NCBI GenBank assembly: GCA_029262055.1 | Contig: JAJDAD010000063.1 | Span: 238,831 to 302,830 of the forward strand | Source: Candidatus Zhuqueibacterota bacterium | GTDB lineage: Bacteria; Zhuqueibacterota; Zhuqueibacteria; Oceanimicrobiales; Oceanimicrobiaceae | DNA: 64,000 bases | Direction of reading: 5' to 3' | In this document: positions 51,305 to 61,285 of the stretch, piece by piece | How positions within the stretch are numbered: position 1 is the first letter of the stretch | Layout of the letters: each line of letters starts with the position of its first letter | Position numbers and translations under genes: made by a program | The notes under the pieces: model-generated | Told to the model about the DNA's origin: nothing | The model's database searches: none | The model's input: the letters and a program-made list of their open reading frames with translations, nothing else

Positions 51305-54300
51305 TTACGGCAGATTGGACCATCGTTTTACAATTTGAAGGATTTCTTCAGTCACAAATGGCTTGGAAATGTAGTCGTCACAGCCCGCCTGCAACGTACG
51401 TTCGCGATCGCCTTTCATCGCCTTTGCGGTCACCGCAACGATGGGAATATCTTTGAGGCGGTCGTTTCTCTTTAAGGTCTGGGTGGTTTCGTAGCCGTCC
51501 ATTCCGGGCATCATGATGTCCATCAAAATCAAGTTCGGCTTGCTCGATTCCGCCTTTTTCAAGGCCTCTCGCCCTTCTTTAGCAAAGTCGACCTCGTAGC
51601 CCTCGCCTTCCAGAATCAGTTGTAGTGCATATTGGGTGTCTGAATCATCGTCAACCAGCAAAATCCGCGAGCGCGACGTCTTGCCGTTTCCGGTCCGGTG
51701 CCGGGTAGCCGGCTGTGGCAGATCCTTTTTCGTAAGAAAATTCGCTATCTGGATCAGGCTCTTCTTTCGTTTGCCCTTCTTCTCAATCGAAGACAAAAAT
51801 GCCAGAAGCTGCTCTGGGTCAAACGGTTTCACCAGATACTCGTCGGCGCCCATCTCAAGGGCGCGCTCACGCTCAGACAAAATGGAGGTCATCAGCACCG
51901 GTATCTCCTGCGTCACCGGACTGGCTTTCAGGTCCCGCAAAATCTCCCAGCCGCTCTTTGCCGGCATGATCACGTCCAGGATGACAGCATAGGGTTCATA
52001 CTGCTGCGCAAGCTGGATTGCATCTTCGTCAGCTTCGGGAAAAATCACCTGGTAACCGTTCTGATGCAAATAGTAGGAGATAACATACAAAGATTCGCTT
52101 TCATCGTCCACAACCAGGATTGCATTCCGGTTCGGCTTCAGGTTGCCGCGGTCATCTTTCAGCTCGGGCCGCAGTGGCAATGCCTTCGGAGGGGAAGAAT
52201 GTTTGTCAAGCTCACGCACTTCTTCTTCGTTTAAATCGCTCCGGCGCTTGAGCGGCGCGACAATGGTGAAAGCCGAACCTTTCCCGAGCTGGCTCTCGAC
52301 GGTAATGGTGCCATCGATTAACGCCAGGACATTTTTCGTAATCGCCAGTCCGAGACCGGTCCCGCCAAAGGTCCTGGAGTCTGTGCTCTCGATTTGGCGA
52401 AACTCCTTGAAGATTTCCCCCAGCCGGTCTGCCGGAATCCCGATCCCGGTGTCGCTCACTTCGATCTTGAAATTCTTTCGATCGGCGATTCCCGCCTTCA
52501 CCCGAATCCCGCCAACGCGCGTAAACTTGACCGCATTGCTCAGAACGTTGTTCAAGGCCTTGGTCAACTTGTCCTGATCGGTATAAAGGCTCTTGGGAAA
52601 ACGGCGAGAGATTTCGAGATCGAGCGTCAGGTTCTTGCGCAGACAAAGTGGCCGGATATGCTCTACCGCCTCCTCGATCACATCGCGCAACGGAATTTCT
52701 GAGTAGACAGGCGCGATCCGGCCGGCTTCGATTTTGGAAAGATCCAGAATGTCGTTGATGAGATTCAGGAGGTTCTGGCCACTGCGCTTGATGATTGAAA
52801 GCTGCTTATGCTCTTCTTCAAAATCGGTCTTGCCGAAACGACGAGTCAGCAGGTCGGATAGTGTGATAATTGCATTGAGGGGCGTGCGCAACTCGTGTGA
52901 CACGTTGGCCAGAAACTCCGACTTCAGCTTGCTGGCGTTCTCCAGTTCAGTCGCCTTCTCGCCGGCCTCCTGGAACAAGCGGGCGTTTTCGATGGCAAGC
53001 GCGGCCCGGTCAGCCAGCTCACGCGCGAGCCGGAGCTTGTCGCTGCGGTATTTTCTTCTTTCATCGAGCTGTAAATAGATCATGCCGCCGATGACATTGC
53101 CGCGTGCCTTCAATGGCACAAACATCATGGACGAAATCGTCTCTTCCTGGGCGACATGAGCAAATGGCGTTTTTGAAAAGTCGCCGATTTCGCTTGGGAA
53201 CGGTTGCGAAAAAAGCAGCTCCTTGCCACCCAGAAAAGCCGTACCCAGGATTCCCTCCGCAACTTTACATGGCTGCTCTTCCGTCCCTTGACGAAAAAGA
53301 TCCACGATTCTCGGGTTGTGGTGATAGATCGCGGCTGGTTGCAGGACTCCGGCCTCGCTGTCCACCAGAAGCAGCGCGCAAAACTCACCGATCTCGGTAC
53401 CGCCTTTCCGGACCACCGCATCGACCACCTGCTCCATTCTCAGGCTGGAGTACAACAACTTTCCGATCTCAGCCACAAACTTCGACTCGCGGTCATTTTC
53501 TTTTTGGGCTTTCAGGTGGCGGGCATTCTCGATGGCAGACGCAGCCTTATCCGCCAGAATCTCAACTTCGAAAACGCATTCAGCCGTGGGCTTCTTGCGA
53601 TCCACGGGATCGTCAACACAAATCGCTCCGAAGATCTCGTTTTGGGCGCGAATCGGCGTCAAGAGTGTATCCAGGCTTTGCCATTCGTCCGCGGCCCTTT
53701 CACCGAGGTCGGACATGATTGCGCAGGACAAAGTGTCATCGGCAGAGCGTTCTTCGGCCGGGATAAAATAGGAGCGGCCGATTCGGAAGCGATCCTTGAA
53801 ATTCATCTCAAACTTCTGGAACGGCAAGTCCCCCCAATCCATAGCGCGCTTAAGCTCGTCAGCGCTTAGTCCGGAAGTAGCCACCGCCCGCATCATGCCC
53901 GTCTCCGGATCGCGCAAAGAGATCACGACTTTATTCCATCCCAGATTATGAATCGCCTCAGAGACCTTGTTCATCAGCACGTCGAGGTCGACATTCAGTC
54001 TTATCTCCTCCCCTATTTCGAGCAATTGACTAAGTTGTGCGACCTTGCGCCCGAGCTCAGATGTACGCTCCTCTACGCTGTGTTCGAGCGTGCGCGCATG
54101 ATCCTCTAACTCCGCCTGCAGTTTCTTATGCTCTGAAATATCCCGCGCAACCGCCATTGCCCCAATGCGCTCACCTTGCCGGTTGAAGAGCGGGGTCGCA
54201 TACCAGCTACAAACAAAGGGATCGCCTTTCTTCGGCTTGAGCGCGGACTCATAGTCTCTTATTTCGAGCTTTATGGAAGAACCATAATCCTTATCGAGCC

Positions 54301-56113
54301 GCACCAAATCATCAAAAAACGGTGGCAGGTCTTGCCGCAGAATGCCGTCCTCGTCGCAGCCAAGACGTTTCTTGCCGTATTCGTTCAGGAACTTGCACTG
54401 GCCGCTGTTGTCTACCACAATCAGGATATCGGACATCCCGGAGATCAGCGACTCGTAATAAAACTTGGAAGTCTCCAGCTCGTTGGTTTTCTGGGTCAAC
54501 TCCTGCGCCTGGTCTTGCAGGCTCTTTTCAAGCAATTTCCTACGGGTAATGTCCTTTTCAATCCAGAGGTACTTCGGACCATCGCCATCGCCGCCATCGA
54601 TCGGCACGACGGCCAGTTCGCCCAGAAAAGTGGTGCCATCCTTACGGCGGCTGGTGACCTCGCCGTGCCAAACCCTTTTTTCCAAAACCGTCTGCCAGAT
54701 TCCATCGTCCGTGTTCTCGGCATGCTTGGCCGGGAACAGGTGGCTGGTCTTCTGGCCCAGCAACGAATCGCTGCGGAAACCGACCATACGTTGAAAGGCA
54801 CGATTTACATAGGTGATGTTGCGCTTGCTGTCGGCGACCAGCATGCCCTCAGTAGAGCGCTCCATGCACTTTTGAAAAAAACCAAGTTCGCGGCGGCCAT
54901 CGGTTATTTCCTGGCGCAGGCGGCTTTCACGCATTTTCTCCTTACGCAAGTCGCGGACATTATACCGCACCGCTTCAACCTGACCATCATGGTCGGAGGT
55001 TTGCCGAAACACGAGAAGGGCGGGCAGTCTTCGGCCATCCCGCCGCAAGAGATCTAGTTCGATCTGTTGCTTGCCGCCGGGGCCGCTCTCGCTGTTTGCC
55101 GACAGTTTTTGAAAGTCCGAATTATCATAAAACGCAGAATGGTGCCACCCCCGCAGCTCATTCTTTTTGTAGCCTACCATATCTGCAAAGACCTGATTGA
55201 CGAATTGAATGGACCCGTCAGCATCGGTGACCATCAAGCCGTCTTCTGTTTGATCCAGCACTTCCAGGGCCGCCTGCGGTCCCCAAACGTTGGTCGGCGC
55301 CTCAACACTCTCCCAAATACCCCGCTCTCTAACCAGGTTCAGCTTTTCAGATACGACAGCCACCACGAGCAGCGCAAAAAACAGCACCAAGCCGATTTGG
55401 GTCAAGAAATAGGAGAAACCACCGGGCTGCACCCAGGTCGCAGAGTGAATGGCGACGAACAAGCCAAACAAGAGCGCCATCACCGACCAGAATGAAATGC
55501 GCTTGTCCGGCCTGCTCCGACGAAACAACAGGATAAACAGGCAGACGCCGAACGAAAAGGCCGTGATCAGATTCAATCCGGTCTTGATGGCGGTAACCTC
55601 ACCGGCAGCGGTAATCAGCTTCAAGCCGCCCAAAAACGGCAGAACGATCCAAACACCACTTAGACCAATAAAGAAAAGCCAGGCGCTTAGCGCAGCACCC
55701 CGCGCCCGGACATCGTGGATCAAACCGGCGAGCAGCATGAGCGCAAGGCTGAGCAGAGCAGAAGTCGAAAAAACCAGAGCGGCGTTAGCGGGATCCGATA
55801 TGGGCGTCAGAAAAGACGCACCGGACAGCGCCATGATGTGCAAAAACTCCAGAACGGAAAAAGACAGGACGCCCAGTCCCCAGTACAGAAACGGTGGAGC
55901 TTCATAGACGGAGTGTTGACGCAGGCAAAAGGCCGCAAGTCCAATTGCAATGAAGGTCGCAAACGCGGCAACCAGAACTTGCTGCCCGGGTTCTATCGAG
56001 ATTTGGAGTTGGACCCTGGTCAGGAATAGGAGCAGGGCCGTCAGGTGCAGGGCCACGACCGCGAGCAATAGATTGGGAGTGAAAATGTTACCACTTTTCT
56101 TACTCGATTGCAT
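51305..56113 (-). CDS. giant membrane-bound hybrid sensor kinase (PAS, GAF, HisKA, two receivers)
   Basis: Sensor kinase of about 1602 residues. About eight membrane helices form a MASE-like sensor (residues 12-260). Three PAS domains follow (about 285-395, 415-525, 555-665), then two GAF domains (about 695-865 and 880-1045), HisKA (H1073 in SHELRTPLNAI), HATPase (DTGIGIP; GTGLGLAI), and two receivers (about 1330-1450 and 1480-1600, acceptors in VILDVIMPAKSG and ILMDIMMPGMDG). The ATG at 56113 has GGAG six bases upstream; a GTG four codons earlier is less well supported. Signals could include small ligands through PAS/GAF and the membrane domain. No partner regulator with DNA-binding domain is near. 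Confidence 0.92.
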   Translation of the reverse strand: MQSSKKSGNIFTPNLLLAVVALHLTALLLFLTRVQLQISIEPGQQVLVAAFATFIAIGLAAFCLRQHSVYEAPPFLYWGLGVLSFSVLEFLHIMALSGASFLTPISDPANAALVFSTSALLSLALMLLAGLIHDVRARGAALSAWLFFIGLSGVWIVLPFLGGLKLITAAGEVTAIKTGLNLITAFSFGVCLFILLFRRSRPDKRISFWSVMALLFGLFVAIHSATWVQPGGFSYFLTQIGLVLFFALLVVAVVSEKLNLVRERGIWESVEAPTNVWGPQAALEVLDQTEDGLMVTDADGSIQFVNQVFADMVGYKKNELRGWHHSAFYDNSDFQKLSANSESGPGGKQQIELDLLRRDGRRLPALLVFRQTSDHDGQVEAVRYNVRDLRKEKMRESRLRQEITDGRRELGFFQKCMERSTEGMLVADSKRNITYVNRAFQRMVGFRSDSLLGQKTSHLFPAKHAENTDDGIWQTVLEKRVWHGEVTSRRKDGTTFLGELAVVPIDGGDGDGPKYLWIEKDITRRKLLEKSLQDQAQELTQKTNELETSKFYYESLISGMSDILIVVDNSGQCKFLNEYGKKRLGCDEDGILRQDLPPFFDDLVRLDKDYGSSIKLEIRDYESALKPKKGDPFVCSWYATPLFNRQGERIGAMAVARDISEHKKLQAELEDHARTLEHSVEERTSELGRKVAQLSQLLEIGEEIRLNVDLDVLMNKVSEAIHNLGWNKVVISLRDPETGMMRAVATSGLSADELKRAMDWGDLPFQKFEMNFKDRFRIGRSYFIPAEERSADDTLSCAIMSDLGERAADEWQSLDTLLTPIRAQNEIFGAICVDDPVDRKKPTAECVFEVEILADKAASAIENARHLKAQKENDRESKFVAEIGKLLYSSLRMEQVVDAVVRKGGTEIGEFCALLLVDSEAGVLQPAAIYHHNPRIVDLFRQGTEEQPCKVAEGILGTAFLGGKELLFSQPFPSEIGDFSKTPFAHVAQEETISSMMFVPLKARGNVIGGMIYLQLDERRKYRSDKLRLARELADRAALAIENARLFQEAGEKATELENASKLKSEFLANVSHELRTPLNAIITLSDLLTRRFGKTDFEEEHKQLSIIKRSGQNLLNLINDILDLSKIEAGRIAPVYSEIPLRDVIEEAVEHIRPLCLRKNLTLDLEISRRFPKSLYTDQDKLTKALNNVLSNAVKFTRVGGIRVKAGIADRKNFKIEVSDTGIGIPADRLGEIFKEFRQIESTDSRTFGGTGLGLAITKNVLALIDGTITVESQLGKGSAFTIVAPLKRRSDLNEEEVRELDKHSSPPKALPLRPELKDDRGNLKPNRNAILVVDDESESLYVISYYLHQNGYQVIFPEADEDAIQLAQQYEPYAVILDVIMPAKSGWEILRDLKASPVTQEIPVLMTSILSERERALEMGADEYLVKPFDPEQLLAFLSSIEKKGKRKKSLIQIANFLTKKDLPQPATRHRTGNGKTSRSRILLVDDDSDTQYALQLILEGEGYEVDFAKEGREALKKAESSKPNLILMDIMMPGMDGYETTQTLKRNDRLKDIPIVAVTAKAMKGDRERTLQAGCDDYISKPFVTEEILQIVKRWSNLP

Positions 56114-56152
56114 GTCATGCTCCACAATATCTAAAATGAGCCGGGAGAATCA

Positions 56153-56536
56153 TTACCTTTTGGAAAAACTTCTCCAGAACACGTGACCACCCTTGACCAG
56201 GGCCGATAGCACGGCCGTAATATCCAGGAGCGGCCGTTCGATTCGATCCTGGATCAAAGCCTCAAACTCCTGAAAATTCCTGGTGGTGTCTCGCACGGCT
56301 GTGAGGCTGTCTCCGACTTTCCCCATTTCCTTTTCGAGTGACTTAACAATGGTACGCACATCCCCAACTATTTCGGTCACATCGTGGGTAATGGGAGCAA
56401 GTTGCAGGCGGGCCATTTCAATAAATTTATGTGCCTCTCCCAGGGTCTTGATCAGTCTAACCAGGGCAACTATAATAAACAGCGTGTTTATGAAAAGCAA
56501 CCCTGCGATAACTGCTACACTAACGGAAATATCCAT
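56153..56536 (-). CDS. DUF948-like single-pass membrane protein
   Basis: Protein of 127 residues with an N-terminal membrane helix (about 5-28, VSVAVIAGLLFINTLFIIVALV) and a long amphipathic helical region resembling the methyl-accepting-protein-like coiled coil of DUF948 (IVGDVRTIVKSLEKEMGKVGDSLTAVRDTTRNF). Such proteins, often beside YtxH, are associated with general stress in Firmicutes. Here the YtxH-like gene is 21 bases upstream on the same strand. Function unknown. Confidence 0.8.
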   Translation of the reverse strand: MDISVSVAVIAGLLFINTLFIIVALVRLIKTLGEAHKFIEMARLQLAPITHDVTEIVGDVRTIVKSLEKEMGKVGDSLTAVRDTTRNFQEFEALIQDRIERPLLDITAVLSALVKGGHVFWRSFSKR

Positions 56537-56557
56537 TTGATTTACGTTCTTTTGAAA

Positions 56558-56956
56558 TTAGCTGCTCTTTCGGCTCTTGTCTGCTTTTTCCTGCTTGTAA
56601 GCCGCGACGCCGGCTCCAACCGCGTCTTTGAGACGCTCCCTTTCCTTGGAAATTGTCTCCTTCCCTTCCGTGGTCTTCTCGCTCGCGCTGGTCTTCAACT
56701 CCGCCAGAGCCGCCTCGGCTTCTTTTTGCAGCTCTTCTATTTGCTTTCGTGTCTCTGCCAGTAGCGTCTCGGCACGTCTCTGGGCCAGCTCGAGCTTGCC
56801 TTCAGCATCATCGCGCAGTTCCAACGACTTCTGCCACAACTCCTCACGCGTCTCCCGGCCCGATTTGGGGGCATACAACAGGCCGGCCAGCGCGCCGACG
56901 ATTCCACCAAAAAGAAGGCCTTTTAAGAATTCACCACCATCATTACTGTTAGACAT
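56558..56956 (-). CDS. YtxH-like stress protein
   Basis: Protein of 132 residues with the YtxH signature: GEFLKGLLFGGIVGALAGLLYAPKSGRETREEL-like N-terminus (residues 8-40; a glycine-zipper membrane helix ending LLYAPKSG), then a long charged alpha-helix rich in E, K and A. Known as general-stress-associated in Bacillus; biochemical role unknown. GAGGAG lies 7 bases before the ATG. Forms a pair with the DUF948-like gene downstream. Confidence 0.87.
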   Translation of the reverse strand: MSNSNDGGEFLKGLLFGGIVGALAGLLYAPKSGRETREELWQKSLELRDDAEGKLELAQRRAETLLAETRKQIEELQKEAEAALAELKTSASEKTTEGKETISKERERLKDAVGAGVAAYKQEKADKSRKSS

Positions 56957-57122
56957 GTCACACTCCTCGAAATAGAGTTATTGATACTAAGTTATGAATT
57001 TCTGTCGTCAGTTGTTTGCGCCGGGAGTGACATCCCTTTGCTTTCGCTCTGAACGAGCGAAAAGCTGTCCCCCTTCACAGGGAGATGTCCAGTGTCGGGC
57101 TGCCTTTTCAGAATCGCCAAAA

Positions 57123-59156
<2,034 letters not shown>

Positions 59157-60599
59157 CTAACCTTTGATACAGCCCAGCGGCCGGAGTTGTGCCACTTTTT
59201 TTGAAATACCGGCCATTTGACAGGCGTCGACCACATCAGTGACGTCCTTGTACGCCTCCGGAATCTCCTCGTCCAGAGTTCTCCTGCTGGATGCCTGCAC
59301 GTAGATTCCCCGATCCAGCAACTCGCGCGCGATGGCCCGGCCGCTGGCGACTTTTTTCGCTTTTTTCCGGCTCATGGCCCGGCCCGCGCCGTGACAGGTG
59401 GAGCCAAAAGTCTCCGCCATAGCACCTGCGGCGCCGACAAGCACATAAGAATACCTACCCATATCTCCCGGAATCAAAACCGGTTGCCCGATGTTTTTGT
59501 AGGCTGGCGGCAACTCTTCGGACCCGGCGGCAAATGCTCGGGTGGCTCCTTTGCGATGGACGCACAATTTCATTTTCCGGCCGTCAACCTCATGAGTTTC
59601 AAACTTGGCGATGTTGTGCGCGACCTCGTAGACCACGCGTAAACCGATGTCGTTTGGGCTTAAGTGCAATGCCTCCTGGAAAGCGTCCCGCGTCCACTGG
59701 GCAATCACTTGCCGGTTGGCAAACGCAAAATTTACGGCGCACCGCATTGCGCCAAGATACGCCTGGCCTTCGGGAGAGTCAATGGGCGCGCAGCAGAGCT
59801 GGCGGTCCGGCAGGTCGATGCCGTATTTCTGCACCGCTCTGTTCATGACACCCAGGGAGTCATCGCAAACCTGGTGGCCGAAGCCCCGCGATCCGCAGTG
59901 AATGATCACGGTCACCTGGTCCAGTTCAAGTCCAAGGGTCCGCGCGATTTCCGAATCGTAGATTTCCGAAACGTAGCCGACTTCCAGGAAGTGATTGCCG
60001 GAACCGAGCGTGCCCAGTTGCGAACGGCCCCGTTCCAATGCGCGCTTGCTGACCACAGACGTATCCGCACCAGCGATATGCCCGTTTTCTTCCACGTATT
60101 CCAGATCGTCTTCTGACCCGTAGCCCTGCTTGACCGCCCACTTTGCGCCGTCGCGCAGGACTTTCTTCTCGACTGCGTGACTCACGCGCAAGTCGCCTCT
60201 GGCGCCGACTCCGGTGGGTACGTTGCGAAACAACGCCTGCACCAGTTCTTTCATCTTTGGGAGAACCTGCTCGCGGTTCAGCCGCGACGCCAGCAATCGC
60301 ACCCCGCAGTTAATATCGTATCCCACGCCGCCCGGAGAGATCACCCCTTTGTTCAAATCAAATGCCGCGACACCACCGATGGGAAATCCGTAGCCCCAAT
60401 GGATGTCCGGCATGGCGAGCGAATGTTTGACAATCCCCGGCAGATGCGCAACGTTGGCCGCCTGCACTGGCGCATTGTCGTTGCGGATGGCCTCGATCAT
60501 ATTTTGTGTGGCATAAATGCGCGCCGGGACCCGCATGCCTCCCTCTCGCGGAATCTCCCACAAATAGTCGTGGACTTTTCGCAGCTTGACTTCTGACAT
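59157..60599 (-). CDS. rtcB: RNA-splicing ligase RtcB
   Basis: GTP- and Mn-dependent 3-prime-phosphate/cyclic phosphate RNA ligase of 480 residues. Metal ligands D95 and C98 in GVGYDINCGVRLL, GSGNHFLEVG near 207-216 and HCGSRGFGHQV near 235; the GMP-binding histidine is in CHGAGRAMSR near 400. Adjacent to archease, its activator, whose stop overlaps this ATG by one base (TGATG). Bacterial RtcB usually repairs cleaved RNAs, for example after toxin or stress RNases. Confidence 0.96.
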   Translation of the reverse strand: MSEVKLRKVHDYLWEIPREGGMRVPARIYATQNMIEAIRNDNAPVQAANVAHLPGIVKHSLAMPDIHWGYGFPIGGVAAFDLNKGVISPGGVGYDINCGVRLLASRLNREQVLPKMKELVQALFRNVPTGVGARGDLRVSHAVEKKVLRDGAKWAVKQGYGSEDDLEYVEENGHIAGADTSVVSKRALERGRSQLGTLGSGNHFLEVGYVSEIYDSEIARTLGLELDQVTVIIHCGSRGFGHQVCDDSLGVMNRAVQKYGIDLPDRQLCCAPIDSPEGQAYLGAMRCAVNFAFANRQVIAQWTRDAFQEALHLSPNDIGLRVVYEVAHNIAKFETHEVDGRKMKLCVHRKGATRAFAAGSEELPPAYKNIGQPVLIPGDMGRYSYVLVGAAGAMAETFGSTCHGAGRAMSRKKAKKVASGRAIARELLDRGIYVQASSRRTLDEEIPEAYKDVTDVVDACQMAGISKKVAQLRPLGCIKG

Positions 60600-61027
60600 C
60601 AGAGATCAAATATTATCTGAGCTTCGAAACCTTCGGTTGTTTCCTTTATATAGAGGCCGTGGTAGGTCACGGCTTTCACTTCCGTGTAAATTTCGTGTTT
60701 GGTCAAATCCAGAGGCTCCCCTCGAATGGCGGCAACCAGCGAGGTTTCCCCTATCTCCTGCACCTGAAAGTCCGCGAACACCGTCCGGCTGGTGAGGAAC
60801 TGATAGTTCAACTCCGACAACCAGGCCACCAGCAGCGCTTCACGATCGGTAGCGGTTACCCGAATGTTGCGCGTCAATTCAGTGTCGACTGTTTTCAGAT
60901 TCAGGATGAGGTCAAAAAGCCCGGTGGCAGCGTTTTCAAATAGCTGTGACAAATCGGGCGCGGTCGCGCGGATGCCGGCATCCGCCGTGTGGTCGATGTG
61001 TTCAAACCCTGAACGTTCAGACACCAT
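60599..61027 (-). CDS. archease, RtcB activator
   Basis: Small protein of 142 residues matching archease: FEHIDHTADAGIRATAPDLSQLFENAATGLFDLI (residues about 8-40) with the DHTADxGI metal-site motif, ALLVAWLSELNYQFL near 65, and the C-terminal KAVTYHGLYI plus acidic IIFDL ending that reaches into the RtcB active site. Archease accelerates guanylylation of RtcB and allows multiple turnovers. The TGATG junction with rtcB indicates translational coupling. Upstream lies a 258-base gap to hsdR with no gene recognised. Confidence 0.93.
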   Translation of the reverse strand: MVSERSGFEHIDHTADAGIRATAPDLSQLFENAATGLFDLILNLKTVDTELTRNIRVTATDREALLVAWLSELNYQFLTSRTVFADFQVQEIGETSLVAAIRGEPLDLTKHEIYTEVKAVTYHGLYIKETTEGFEAQIIFDL

Positions 61028-61285
61028 GCGGCAATATAAAAAAGGATTGCAGGGAATACAACCGAAACAATTGGTTAGCGTTCGATTGGGTTGAAACTTT
61101 GAAAGATGCTCGAGGGCTGACGGCGAGGTCGAGGGATTCTATCGGGAAAAAGAAAGGAAAGTCATTGACGGTTGTAACCAATTTGCCGGAGGCTACTAAA
61201 CAGTTTCCTTAATGTATCCGCTTGCGTATTTACGAAGTATGCTCCTCATTGCATCAAGCCTTTAGCTGTGAGTTAGCCATTAAAA

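Noticed and set aside
60946..61212. Plus-strand frame running out of the archease gene into the gap before hsdR
   Set aside because: Mostly antisense to archease, and the remainder is low-complexity basic sequence with no supporting signal.
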